Positions 8,034 to 16,381 of a DNA stretch of 64,000 bases are shown piece by piece; position 1 is the first letter of the stretch, and each line of letters begins with the position of its first letter. Origin of the DNA: Sulfuritalea sp. (GTDB lineage: Bacteria > Pseudomonadota > Gammaproteobacteria > Burkholderiales > Rhodocyclaceae); NCBI GenBank assembly GCA_016716965.1, contig JADJUP010000033.1:22966-86965 (forward strand), in the 5' to 3' direction. A program made the position numbers and the translations under genes. The notes beneath the pieces are model-generated. The model had not been told where the DNA came from. It saw only the letters and a program-made list of their open reading frames with translations, and searched no databases.

Positions 8034-9698
8034 TTAAACGGGTTTGATCGTCGATTCGTCGATGCTCGCGTCGAACAAGTCGACCACATCGCGCACAAAC
8101 GGGTCCTGCTCGATGGATGCGATTGCCCGGTCCTGGCGCTCACGTTGCGCGTTGCGGCTGCGCTCGGCCGGGGTTTCGCTGGCCACTTCCGCGACGTCGA
8201 TTTCCAGTCGCAGCGAAGCGCCGAAGCCGGCCTGCAACTCGGCCTGCAACTTCTCCTGCTGTGGCTTGCCGAGCAGGTACTTGTGGGCCGGATCGAGGCG
8301 CAGCCGGATCGCCGAGGCGCTGCGTTCCGACAATTCGCAGTGCTGCGCCAGTTGCTTGACCATGCCGGTCAGCGGCAGGCGGGCAACCAGCGCATGCCAG
8401 TCGTCGGCATCCGACGCAGCAACATGAACCGCCGGCGCCGGTTCGACGGCAGCCTGCGCAACCGATTGGGCGATCTCGACAAGAGTCGGCGCTGATGACA
8501 CGGCAGCCACGACAGGCGAAGACACCGCAACATTGGGGGCAATCACCGACGCACGCTCGGTAGCGGCCGGCGCGGCCTTCGCCGGAGTCTGTGCCGGGGC
8601 CGCGACCGCGCCGCCGCGTTCCGGCCGGAATGCATGCAGTCGCAGCAGGGCCATGACGAATCCGGAATAGTCGTCCGGCGCCAACGCAAGTTCGTCGCGG
8701 CCATGAATCGCGATCTGGTAGGCCAGTTGCAGGTATTCGGCATCGAGCACCCGGGCATACGGCGTCAGGCGCTCGCGCTCGGCATCATCGAGCAGGGCCT
8801 GCGGGGCGAACTGCGCCAACGCGATGCGATGAAACAAGGTCGCCAGTTCCTGCAGGCCGCCGTCGAAGGACAGGCTGCGCGCATCCATCAGCTTGGCGAC
8901 CTCGAGCATTGCCGGCACATCCTGCGCCACGAGCGCATCGAGCAGGGCGAACAGATGCTCGTCGCCCACGGTGCCGAGCATGGCGCGCACTCCTTCGTCC
9001 TCGATCCGGCCCGCACCGTGGGCGATCGCCTGGTCAAGCAGCGACAAGGCATCGCGCATGCTTCCAGCCGCGCCTTTGGCCAGGTGGCGCAAAGCAGCGA
9101 CTTCGAATGCCACGCCTTCGGCTTCCAGCACCCGCGACAGATGATCGACGATGTGCGTCTGCGGCATCTGCTTCAGGTTGAACTGCAGGCAGCGCGAGAG
9201 GACCGTGACCGGTATTTTCTGCGGGTCGGTGGTGGCGAGGATGAACTTGACATGCTCCGGCGGCTCTTCCAGGGTTTTCAGCATCGCATTGAAGGCGTGG
9301 CCGGAAAGCTGATGGACTTCGTCGATCACGTAGACCTTGTAGCGGCCGATGGTCGGCGCATAGGTCGCGCGCTCCAGCAACTGGGTCATGTCGTCCACGC
9401 CGCGGTTCGAGGCCGCATCGAGTTCGATGTAATCGACGAAGCGCCCGGTGTCGATCGCGACGCAAGCGGCGCATGTCCCGCAGGGCGCGGAACTGACGCC
9501 GGTCTCGCAATTAAGGGCCTTGGCCATGATGCGCGCCAGCGTGGTCTTGCCTACGCCTCGCGTCCCCGTGAAAAGATAGGCGTGATGGAGGCGGTTCTGA
9601 TCAAGCGCATGGGTCAGTGCCCGCACCACATGCTCCTGCCCGACCAGGGTAGCGAAGGACTTGGGGCGCCACTTGCGGGCGAGGACCTGATAACTCAT
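8034..9698 (-). CDS. dnaX: DNA polymerase III subunit gamma/tau
   Basis: 554 residues. The AAA+ clamp-loader domain has the Walker A site GTRGVGKTT near residue 48, four zinc-binding Cys (CETG..CGTCAAC), the Walker B region DEVHQLSGHAFNAMLKTLEEPPEH and sensor 1 TTDPQKIPVTVLSRC. A Pro/Ala-rich linker (about residues 365-440) precedes the tau-type domain that binds the polymerase. I found no A-rich slippery site for a programmed frameshift, so a separate gamma form is not supported. ATG at 9698; first gene of the dnaX-ybaB-recR group. Confidence 0.97.
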   Translation of the reverse strand: MSYQVLARKWRPKSFATLVGQEHVVRALTHALDQNRLHHAYLFTGTRGVGKTTLARIMAKALNCETGVSSAPCGTCAACVAIDTGRFVDYIELDAASNRGVDDMTQLLERATYAPTIGRYKVYVIDEVHQLSGHAFNAMLKTLEEPPEHVKFILATTDPQKIPVTVLSRCLQFNLKQMPQTHIVDHLSRVLEAEGVAFEVAALRHLAKGAAGSMRDALSLLDQAIAHGAGRIEDEGVRAMLGTVGDEHLFALLDALVAQDVPAMLEVAKLMDARSLSFDGGLQELATLFHRIALAQFAPQALLDDAERERLTPYARVLDAEYLQLAYQIAIHGRDELALAPDDYSGFVMALLRLHAFRPERGGAVAAPAQTPAKAAPAATERASVIAPNVAVSSPVVAAVSSAPTLVEIAQSVAQAAVEPAPAVHVAASDADDWHALVARLPLTGMVKQLAQHCELSERSASAIRLRLDPAHKYLLGKPQQEKLQAELQAGFGASLRLEIDVAEVASETPAERSRNAQRERQDRAIASIEQDPFVRDVVDLFDASIDESTIKPV

Positions 9699-9728
9699 GG
9701 GCCGATTTTATCAGGGCGTACACGGCAA

Positions 9729-9760
9729 GCGGGGCAGCCTGCGCAAACAGGCTGCCCCGC
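9729..9760 (-). terminator. Strong hairpin downstream of the Spy-like gene
   Basis: A perfect 13-bp stem (arm GCGGGGCAGCCTG) with a six-base loop lies just past the stop of the gene ending at 9779 and before dnaX. There is no long T-run, but the position and stability fit transcription termination. Confidence 0.6.
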
Positions 9761-9778
9761 TTTCCACTCCGGAATTGC

Positions 9779-10321
9779 CTAGCTCTTGTGGCCTTCGTGG
9801 CCGACAGGTGCGCCGGGGCCCGTACCCCTTGGGCCGCCGCGACCAGAACCGTGGCGACCCTTGCCCATGGCACTGAAGTGCTTGTCCGCCACGGCCTGCT
9901 GCTCCGCACTCAAACCGGCATAGAGGCGTTTGAATGATTCATTCACGGTTTCCATCGCCGCCACGCGTTCCTTCATCCGGCTTTGCATCTGCGACATCCG
10001 GTCAGGCGCGCTGAGTGGCTTGTCGTCCGTCATGCGTTCCCGCAACGCCTGCATGCCCTTGCCGGCCTCGACCTTGGACTTTTCCGCAAAGGCCTGCCAC
10101 AGCGGCTCCTGTTGCTGTGTCAGCTTGAGTTCGCTTTTCAGGCGACTCAAGCGCTGCTCGACACGGGCGGCCGGGTCCATCATGCCGTCGCGCTGCATCG
10201 AACTGCGCTTCATGCCCGGTCTGCCGTCGCCGTCACAACCCGGCCCCTGTGCATAGGCGATGCCAAAAAATGCGGCGCTGGCGGCAAGGAAGCCCGCGAC
10301 GAGCAATTTTCTCTGGTTCAT
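9779..10321 (-). CDS. Spy/CpxP-like periplasmic protein with LTXXQ motifs
   Basis: 180 residues from the ATG at 10321 (MNQRKLLVAGFLAASAAFFG). A signal peptide ends near AYAQG. The mature part is Met-, Arg- and Gln-rich and helical, with LTQQQ and the related LSAEQQ segment that mark the Spy/CpxP family, and a Gly/His-rich tail. Family members are ATP-independent periplasmic chaperones or regulators of envelope stress or metal responses. The gene stands alone between dnaX and the SRP RNA gene. Confidence 0.75.
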   Translation of the reverse strand: MNQRKLLVAGFLAASAAFFGIAYAQGPGCDGDGRPGMKRSSMQRDGMMDPAARVEQRLSRLKSELKLTQQQEPLWQAFAEKSKVEAGKGMQALRERMTDDKPLSAPDRMSQMQSRMKERVAAMETVNESFKRLYAGLSAEQQAVADKHFSAMGKGRHGSGRGGPRGTGPGAPVGHEGHKS

Positions 10322-10445
10322 GGTCTGTTCCTGTCTTGAATGCCACATGGCAGGACGTAGTTGAACAATAACCTGTAAGCCCGATGTGACCGGGCGGTGA
10401 TCTTTGTAAGGGAAAGTTGCGAAACGATCACATCAAGGATGGGGT

Positions 10446-10545
10446 GCGGCGAGCCTGACCCCCGGCACTTGCGGAAAACGGCTGTGGCTGCTTCCTTCCG
10501 GACCTGACCAGGTTCACCGCCCCACAATGCGGGGAGACCCGCCGC
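10446..10545 (-). ncRNA. ffs: Signal recognition particle RNA (4.5S, small bacterial type)
   Basis: Read on the minus strand, this contains the diagnostic SRP apical segment CAGGTCCGGAAGGAAGCAGC, with the GGAA tetraloop and the symmetric loop that bind Ffh. The ends pair (GCGGCGGG at 10538-10545 with CTCGCCGC at 10446-10453), giving a single hairpin of about 100 nt. The RNA works with Ffh to target nascent membrane proteins. Exact ends are inferred from pairing. Confidence 0.95.
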
Positions 10546-10551
10546 AAGCGA

Positions 10552-10557
10552 AGTTTA
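10552..10557 (-). promoter_or_regulatory. Possible -10 box of ffs
   Basis: TAAACT on the minus strand ends seven bases before the inferred 5' end of the SRP RNA, the right distance for a -10 element. No good -35 is visible. Confidence 0.4.
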
Positions 10558-10605
10558 GCAGCTTTCGCCGCTGCGCCCGGGCAGCCTGTGATGTGTCACG
10601 CGGTT

Positions 10606-10956
10606 TCAGCGCAGTTTCCGACACGACGCGGAGATCCTTTCCGGCATGGCCCCCGCTACCCTTCCATTCTTGCTTTCAAGCGTACATTTGCCGTTCGTAA
10701 CGGTGATGCTGGTCACCATGAAACTATCGGAAACAGTTCCGCCATCCTTCTGGTACTGGATGGGAAATACATCACCGACGCTTACCGTTCCGGGGAGCTG
10801 GATACCGGCATAGCGCACGCCTCCAGGCGACTTCCCCTCCGAAAGTCGATGCAAATCCCCTGCTCCGAGCAGCGCGACTGAAGTTGCCGATTCCTGGGCG
10901 CTTGCGCACGCGGACCAGGACAGGACAAATGCGATTAGCATGGAATTCCGCTTCAT
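10606..10956 (-). CDS. Small secreted protein of unknown function
   Basis: 116 residues from the ATG at 10956. A clear signal peptide (MKRNSMLIAFVLSWSACASA) is followed by a compact domain, probably beta-rich, with two late cysteines that could form a disulfide (GKCTLES and ASCRKLR). I do not recognise the family. It is on the same strand as the AOR operon, 86 bp beyond its last gene, so it may be read through from it or be independent. Confidence 0.6.
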   Translation of the reverse strand: MKRNSMLIAFVLSWSACASAQESATSVALLGAGDLHRLSEGKSPGGVRYAGIQLPGTVSVGDVFPIQYQKDGGTVSDSFMVTSITVTNGKCTLESKNGRVAGAMPERISASCRKLR

Positions 10957-11042
10957 GATCCGGCTCCTGAATGGTTTAGGACGCACTTGGGAGAGAATAG
11001 CCCTGATCGAAGCGAAAGTCATGGACTTGCTTCACGGCCCGG

Positions 11043-11318
11043 TCAGCCACCGCCCCGCTGGTAATAGAGCGTGAAGCGCTGCATGAAGCGTTCCTGCTCC
11101 TCCGCGCTCAATCCGTCGAAGACGATTTCGACGCGATGGCGCTCGAGCCGCACCAGACCGATCTCCAGTGGCGCAATTCGGGTCAGTCGAAGTGACCAGC
11201 CGATTCCGCGAAAACCGCCATCGATTTCCTGAACATCGTCCTGGCCGGTGGCCAGCGGCAGCAGGCGGACGAAATCGTCACGCGTCGTGGTCGCGTCATA
11301 GGCTAGCGGGAATTTCAT
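11043..11318 (-). CDS. Small conserved-looking protein at the end of the AOR operon
   Basis: 91 residues, no signal peptide or membrane segment, no cysteines. The sequence (MKFPLAYDATTTRDDFVRLL...) is a soluble alpha/beta protein ending in a Gly run. Its ATG overlaps the stop of the MoaD-like gene (ATGA at 11315-11318), so it is coupled to that gene and probably acts in AOR cofactor assembly or maturation. It occupies the place of aorE in the known aorABCDE operon of Aromatoleum; that match is by position, not by a motif I can read. Confidence 0.65.
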   Translation of the reverse strand: MKFPLAYDATTTRDDFVRLLPLATGQDDVQEIDGGFRGIGWSLRLTRIAPLEIGLVRLERHRVEIVFDGLSAEEQERFMQRFTLYYQRGGG

Positions 11319-11569
11319 CCACCCGCCACGGGCGGCCAGATAGCAAGCGTCTCGCCGTCACGCAATATGCGCCCCGCGCGCTCCGAGGGCGGAACGAAGG
11401 TTCCATCGATCAGCACCAGATGTACCAGTTTCTCGGGCAGGCTGAAGCGCTTGATGAGCTGATCGACCGTGGTCTCCTCCGCCAGTTCCAGGCTCAGCGC
11501 ATTGGTCTTCTTGCCTTCCGGGGGCAGGTAATCCTGTAGCGTGGCAAAGAGCTTGAAGGTGACCTTCAT
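11315..11569 (-). CDS. MoaD/ThiS-like sulfur carrier of the AOR operon
   Basis: 84 residues with a beta-grasp (ubiquitin-like) pattern and the essential C-terminal Gly-Gly (WPPVAGG). MoaD proteins carry a thiocarboxylate at this end to build molybdopterin. Its position directly after the AOR subunits suggests a dedicated form for the tungsten cofactor. It overlaps the preceding FAD gene (ATGA at 11566-11569) and the following small gene in the same way, so the three are translationally coupled. Confidence 0.85.
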   Translation of the reverse strand: MKVTFKLFATLQDYLPPEGKKTNALSLELAEETTVDQLIKRFSLPEKLVHLVLIDGTFVPPSERAGRILRDGETLAIWPPVAGG

Positions 11570-12817
11570 GCAGCCTTCTGCGCGGTCGCCAGGTAGGCGG
11601 CCATGAACTGCGTCGGGTCGGCCAGCAGGCGTTCCTTCCACGGGCCCAGCGGTGCCTGCGTCTGCACCAACCCGCGCAGGGCGCCGACATGCTCGGTCCA
11701 GCCGATGCTGGTGGCACCGATCAGCACGTCGTCCTTGAACTGCAGCGAGAGGTAGCCGTTCCGGGCCGGATCGACCAGTTCCACGCCGGCCCCGCCCTGC
11801 TCCTTGGGCACGCCCTGCCACTGGCCGAAGGAGGTGGAGATCAGCCCCAGGGTGTCGAGCACGTTGATCGCCAGGCTGCCGCCGCTGACGGCGGCGCCGC
11901 CGGCCATGTTGTGCGCGGCGATGCGCGCCTGGTCCACGGCATTGGGCTGGATGGCGTTGAGTTCGGGCTTGCCGGTATGGAAGCCAAGGGCTTCGGTGAC
12001 GTCACCGGCGGCATAGATGTCGGCGACGCTGGTGCGCATGGCGTTGTCGACCCGGATGCCGCGCTCCATGCTGATGCCGCTGCCGGCCAGGAATTCGATG
12101 TTGGGCCGCACGCCGGCGGCACAGATGACCAGGTCGGCGGTGAGTTCGCCGCCCGTGCCGAGCTTGACCGCGAGGGCGCCGTCCTTTTGCGCCACGGCGG
12201 TGATCGCGGTGTTGCAATGCACGGCGACGCCCTTGCCTTCGACCCATTGCTTGATCATGGCGCCGGCGGTCGGGGTCATCATGCGCGGCACCATGCGGTC
12301 GCCCATTTCGACGACGGTCAGCGTGACCCCGCGCGCGGCGAGCGCTTCCATGATGATGCAGCCGATGAAGCCGGCGCCCAGTTGCAGCACGCGGCTGCCC
12401 GGCTTGGCCTTGGTGGCGATGGCACGCGCGTCTTCCAGGGTCCAGCAGGTGTACGTTGGGCAGGTCGATGCCGGGCACCGGCGGCATGATCGGCCGCGAA
12501 CCGGTGGCGATCAGCAGCTTGTCATAGGGCAGCCGGTCACCACTGGCAAACTCGACCTGCTTGGCCTTGGGGTCGACCTTGGCGACGCGCCCTTCGATCA
12601 GGTGGATGCGCTGTTTGGCGTAGTGGTCGTGGGTCTTCCTCAGGTGGGTGCCGGCTTCGGCAATGTTGCCCTGCAGGAAATAGGGGATCGCCATGCGCGA
12701 GTACGGCGGTTCCTTTTCGTCGCCGATCAGGGCGATCTCGGCGTCGGGTTGCAGCCGACGCAGGGTTTCAGCAGCGACCAGTCCGGTCGGGCCGTTGCCG
12801 ATGATGACGTGTTTCAT
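11566..12817 (-). pseudogene. AOR-associated NAD(P)/FAD oxidoreductase subunit, frameshifted
   Basis: Two overlapping frames together make one pyridine-nucleotide disulfide oxidoreductase of about 417 residues. The N-terminal frame (ATG at 12817, MKHVIIGNGPTGLVAAETLR) has the FAD-binding GxGxxG and ends correctly at GIDLPNV; the rest (VLQLGAGFIGCIIMEALAARG, the NAD-binding site, then AGDVTEA) is in another frame. The break is at 12450-12457, where a GTGT tract appears to have lost two bases. In AOR of Aromatoleum the third subunit (AorC) has this fold and lets the enzyme reduce NAD+. Either an assembly error or a real mutation. Overlaps the MoaD-like gene. Confidence 0.85.
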
Positions 12818-12836
12818 GGGATTTCCTTGAAAGCGA

Positions 12837-12865
12837 TCAGGGGACCGGCTGGGCCGATCCCCTGA
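12837..12865 (-). other. Intercistronic hairpin between AOR W subunit and FAD subunit
   Basis: Arms TCAGGGGA and TCCCCTGA are perfectly complementary, extended by a CCGGC/GCCGG-like inner stem. It lies in the 63-bp gap between the two genes. It could set the ratio of large subunit to FAD subunit by partial termination or by blocking mRNA decay; there is no T-run. Confidence 0.5.
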
Positions 12866-12880
12866 GGGGTGGGGCAGGAG

Positions 12881-14732
12881 TTACAGGCCGAGTCGGTCCA
12901 GGGTTTCCTTGGTCGGCACGCCTTCGGGCGTCCAGCCACGCACCTTGTAGTACTCGGGACGCATCTTGTCGATGCCGCTCACCAGCCCCTTGGCCGGCCC
13001 GGTCTTGGCGGCTTCGGTCTTGAGCCGCGGCGGCAGGTCGTCGTCCTTGGCGGTGAAGCCGGCGGCGTTGTTGAAGATGCGTTCCATGTTCCACACGCGT
13101 TCGCCCAGGAGTGCGAGCTTTTCCATGGTCCAGTTGCCTTCGCAGGCAGCATCCAACTGCGGTTGCAGGTCGGCGAGCGTCCAGGCGAAGGTGGTGAACA
13201 CGCAGACGCCGGCACTGTCGAAGACGCTGGTAGCGTCCTGGAAGGCCTTGACGAGGTCGGCCTTGCCTTCGGTGACGAGCGGGTCGGTCTTGACCGGGAT
13301 GCCCAGCACTTCGGAGGCCACCGTGTAGCTGCGGAGGTGGCAGGCGCCCCGGTTGGAGGTGGCGTAGGTGAGCCCCATGCCCTGGATGCCGCGACTGTCG
13401 TAGGCAGGGAATTCCTGCTTCTTGACGCCCATGGAGAGTTCGGGACGACCGTATTTCTCGCACATGCGCGCCGAGCCCATGCCGATGATCTTGCCAAAGC
13501 CGATGCCTTGGGCGGTCATTTCAGCGAGGGTGATCAGCGCCTGGGCGGAGCCGAAGGGGGCGTCGATGCCGATGTCGGCCTTGGTGAGTATCCCGAGGTC
13601 GTAGAGTTCCATGGCGGCAGCCACGGTGGCGCCGAACGAGATGGGGTCGAAGCCGTCTTCGTTGCACAGGACGTTGGCGTACTGGATGGCTTCGAGGTCG
13701 CCAATGCCGTTGGCGGAGCCCAGGGACCAGGCGGCTTCGTATTCGAGGCCGCCACTGGCGCCCCAGTATTCGGGTTTGTTTACGACGCTGAAGTGGGTTT
13801 CGTCGATGCGCGAGATGCGTCCGCAGGCGATGGTGCAGCCAAAGCAGGCGGCGTTGGTGACGAGATGGGTCTTGCCGTCGGTGGGCCGCTTTTCATGCAT
13901 GGCTTCGCCGGAGATCTTGCGGGCGTCTTCGAACTGGACGTCGCGGTGGTTGCGGGTGGGCATGGCGCCCATTTCGTTGATGACGTTCATCAGGACCTGG
14001 GTGCCGTACTTGGGCAGGCCCTGCCCGGTGACGGCGTTGTCGGCCAGCACTTTCTTGGCGGCCTTGGTGGCGGCCATGAAGGCTTTGGGGTCCTTGATGG
14101 TGCCACCGCTGCCTTTGGTGCCGCGCACGGCGACGGCCTTGAGGTTCTTGGCTCCCATCACGGTGCCGACCCCGGAACGTCCGGCGGCGCGGTGCAGGTC
14201 ATTGACGATGCAGGCGAAGAGGACGCCATTCTCGCCGGCGCGACCGATGGAGCAGACCCGGGTCTGCGGGTCCTGGTGGCTCTTCTTGATGATTTCTTCG
14301 GTCTGGAAGACGGTCTTGCCCCACAGGTGGGCGGCGTCCCGCAGTTCGACCTTGTCGTCTTCGATGGAGAGATAGACCGGGCTTGTCGGCCTTGCCTTCG
14401 AAGATGATCATGTCCCAGCCGGCAAACTTGAGTTCGGCACCGAAGTAGCCGCCCGAGTTGGAGCAGGCGATGGCGCCGGTGAGGGCGCCCTTGGTGACGA
14501 CGGAGTAGCGCCCGCCGGTGGAGGCGACCGTGCCGGTCAAGGGGCCGGTGGTCATGATGAGTTTGTTGTCGGGCGAGAGGGGATCGACCTTGGGGTCGAC
14601 TTCTTCGATGAAGTACTTGGTGGCGAGCCCGCGCTGCCCAAGGTATTCCTGGGCCCATTCCATGTTGAGGGCTTCGGTCTTGCAGCTGCCGGTGCTGAGG
14701 TTCACGCGCAGAAATTTCTTGTTCCAGGCCAT
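12881..14732 (-). pseudogene. Tungsten aldehyde oxidoreductase large subunit, frameshifted
   Basis: Full length would be about 616 residues, normal for the AOR family. The first part (ATG at 14732, AAGGAG ribosome site, MAWNKKFLRVNLSTGSCKTE) runs to GKADKP; the rest continues in another frame (VYLSIEDDKVEL...). The break is an extra C (minus strand) in the CCC at 14379-14381. The [4Fe-4S] ligands are intact downstream: CFGCTIAC (C-x2-C-x3-C) and the distant Cys of GVCVF. The N-terminal domain for the metal-bis-pterin is also present. The enzyme oxidises aldehydes to acids. Gap of 14 bp after the Fe-S subunit gene. Confidence 0.9.
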
Positions 14733-14745
14733 GTCGGTCTCCTTC

Positions 14746-15225
14746 TTAAGCGCTGGCGCGCGGTTGGGTGTCGGTCTTGCCAGCCCAGGCCCGCATCTTG
14801 TCGAGCCCCGTCCAGTCGGCCTCGACGTAGGTGATGGCGCCCGTCGGGCAGGCGTCGGCACAGGCCGGCTCGCCGCCGCACAGGTCGCATTTCTGCACCT
14901 TGCCGGTCTCGGCGACGTAATTGACGGTGCCGAACGGACAGGCAATGGTGCACACCTTGCAGCCGACGCAGACGTCTTCATGGACGACCTTCGCCCCCGT
15001 CTTGGCATCGATCCGGATCGCATCCACCGGGCAGGCCGTCATGCACCAGGCTTCCGCACATTGCGTGCAGGTGTACGGCACCTTGCGCCCCGCGTGCTCA
15101 AAGTTGAAGACCTTGATCCGCGATTTCGAGATGTTGAATACCCCATGGTTCTCGTACGAACACGCCATCTCGCACTGCAGACAGCCCGTGCATTTGTTGG
15201 GATCGATGTGCAACGATTTTTGCAT
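14746..15225 (-). CDS. AOR electron-transfer subunit with four [4Fe-4S] clusters
   Basis: 159 residues from the ATG at 15225 (MQKSLHIDPNKCTGCLQCEM); a longer frame adds only an unlikely N-terminus. Sixteen Cys lie in four CxxC-type groups: CTGCLQCEMAC, CTQCAEAWCMTAC, CVGCKVCTIAC and CDLCGGEPACADAC. This is the polyferredoxin arrangement of AorA in heterotrimeric AORs, which passes electrons between the tungsten subunit and the FAD subunit. First gene of the operon; intact, unlike the next two. Confidence 0.88.
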   Translation of the reverse strand: MQKSLHIDPNKCTGCLQCEMACSYENHGVFNISKSRIKVFNFEHAGRKVPYTCTQCAEAWCMTACPVDAIRIDAKTGAKVVHEDVCVGCKVCTIACPFGTVNYVAETGKVQKCDLCGGEPACADACPTGAITYVEADWTGLDKMRAWAGKTDTQPRASA

Positions 15226-15385
15226 GATGCCTCCTGTAATTAATTGCGGCGCAAGCACTTTTCGGCTCGCATCGGGCGCGTTTAGTCACGTGCCAAATAT
15301 GCGAACATGCGCTTATTCTAGGCCGCGAAAAAACTTGATATGCAAACTTTCGATGCTGCGCCGCCGCATGGCGCAGCCTGGTAAA
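15226..15385 (-). promoter_or_regulatory. Likely promoter region of the AOR operon
   Basis: This 160-bp gap lies between the AOR Fe-S gene and the hydrolase gene upstream on the same strand. It is AT-richer than its surroundings. On the minus strand there is a TTGCAT near 15341 and a TAGAAT near 15318, about 19 bases apart, and a CACGTG palindrome near 15288-15293. A GGAGGCATC ribosome site precedes the ATG. Assignment of the promoter is tentative. Confidence 0.4.
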
Positions 15386-16246
15386 TCAGGCCAGAAGAAA
15401 CTCCCGTACCGGCGCAACCTGCCCGGCATCCATCAGCATCGGCGCATGCCCTACGCCAGGAACTTCCACCAGACGTGCGCGCGGCCCGCGCCGCCCCATT
15501 TCCAGCGCCGCATCATGGGTCAGCAAGTCCGAAGCCACGCCACGCAAAAGCAGCGTCGGACAGGCGATGCCGTCGTAGAGCGGCCATAGTTCGACGTCCT
15601 TGCCGCCGGTGGCGGCCTGCATTTCCTTAAATGGCTGGGCAATGCCCGGATCGTAGGCGAATTCCACCTTGCCATCGGCCGCGACACGAGTCACGTGCAC
15701 TGTGAGATGGCGCCACTGGGCATCATCGAAGTTGCCGAAACTGGCGGAAACGAAACGCACGAAGGCCTCGGCCTGCTCGATGCCGTCAAAGCGCGGTGCG
15801 GCGCCAAGGTAGGTGCCGATGCGTTCCAGCGACGCGCCTGTGATTACCGGGCCGACGTCGTTGAGCACCAGGCGCCGAATCGGAGTTTCCGGCTGCGAGG
15901 CGAGCGCCATGCCGATCAACCCGCCCATCGAGGTGCCGACCCAATCCACGGTCTCGGCGCCAAGCTTCGCCAGCAGCGTCGTCATGTCGGCACAATACTG
16001 TGGCACCGCGTAGAGCGATTTGTCGCGCAGCCAATCGCTGCGCCCGCGCCCCACCACATCCGGGCATACCACGCGGTAGTCGGCTGCCATCGTCTGCGCC
16101 AGGAAATCGAAATCGCGCGAGCAGCGCGACAGGCCATGGACGCAGACCAGCACCCTTGGATTCGTCGCGTCGCCCCACTCCACATAGGCCATGTGGTGAA
16201 AGCCGGCAGCACTCAAACACTTCACTTTTCCTTCACGCATTTCCAT
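15386..16246 (-). CDS. Alpha/beta hydrolase
   Basis: 286 residues with the standard fold: oxyanion region VCVHGLSR, nucleophile elbow GTSMGG (catalytic Ser about residue 105), acid-bearing strand near LLRGVASDLLTHD and catalytic His in GVGHAP. The start ATG at 16246 has a GGAGAG ribosome site. Substrate unknown; esterase, lactonase or meta-cleavage hydrolase are all possible. It is upstream of the AOR operon on the same strand, but the 160-bp gap argues for separate transcription. Confidence 0.85.
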   Translation of the reverse strand: MEMREGKVKCLSAAGFHHMAYVEWGDATNPRVLVCVHGLSRCSRDFDFLAQTMAADYRVVCPDVVGRGRSDWLRDKSLYAVPQYCADMTTLLAKLGAETVDWVGTSMGGLIGMALASQPETPIRRLVLNDVGPVITGASLERIGTYLGAAPRFDGIEQAEAFVRFVSASFGNFDDAQWRHLTVHVTRVAADGKVEFAYDPGIAQPFKEMQAATGGKDVELWPLYDGIACPTLLLRGVASDLLTHDAALEMGRRGPRARLVEVPGVGHAPMLMDAGQVAPVREFLLA

Positions 16247-16264
16247 GTTCGTCTCTCCAGATCA

Positions 16265-16279
16265 GCGGGCAAAGCCCGC
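16265..16279. repeat. Small palindrome GCGGGC-AAA-GCCCGC
   Basis: A perfect 6-bp stem with a three-base loop at the left edge of a cluster of intergenic palindromes (16265-16381). Confidence 0.5.
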
Positions 16280-16291
16280 CCAACTTCGTCG

Positions 16292-16323
16292 CCCCCTTCC
16301 CTGGGAAGGGGGATGGGGGGATG
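16292..16323. repeat. REP-like palindromic element, copy 1
   Basis: CCCCCTTCCC and GGGAAGGGGG form a perfect 10-bp inverted repeat followed by GATGGGGGGATGG. Copies with the same core are at 22711-22767 and 53218-53270, so this is a dispersed element rather than a one-off hairpin. Confidence 0.65.
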
Positions 16324-16336
16324 GTCCTCTACAGCG

Positions 16337-16381
16337 CCCCGGTAAGGGTGAGGGCGATTTACGCCCTCACCCTTACCGGGG
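16337..16381. terminator. Perfect 20-bp hairpin between the hydrolase and kinase genes
   Basis: Arms of 20 bases (ccccggtaagggtgagggcg and its exact complement) flank a five-base ATTTA loop. The right arm reaches into the kinase gene and supplies its stop codon (TAA at 16373-16375). It may stop transcription of the kinase gene or protect the mRNA end; there is no T-run. Confidence 0.6.

Noticed and set aside
8034..9698. Programmed frameshift in dnaX giving a gamma subunit.
   Set aside because: No A-rich slippery heptamer was seen in the gene.
15275..15300. A sigma-54 promoter for the AOR operon (TTGGCACG on the minus strand).
   Set aside because: The -24 element is good but the -12 position reads TAAA instead of TTGC.
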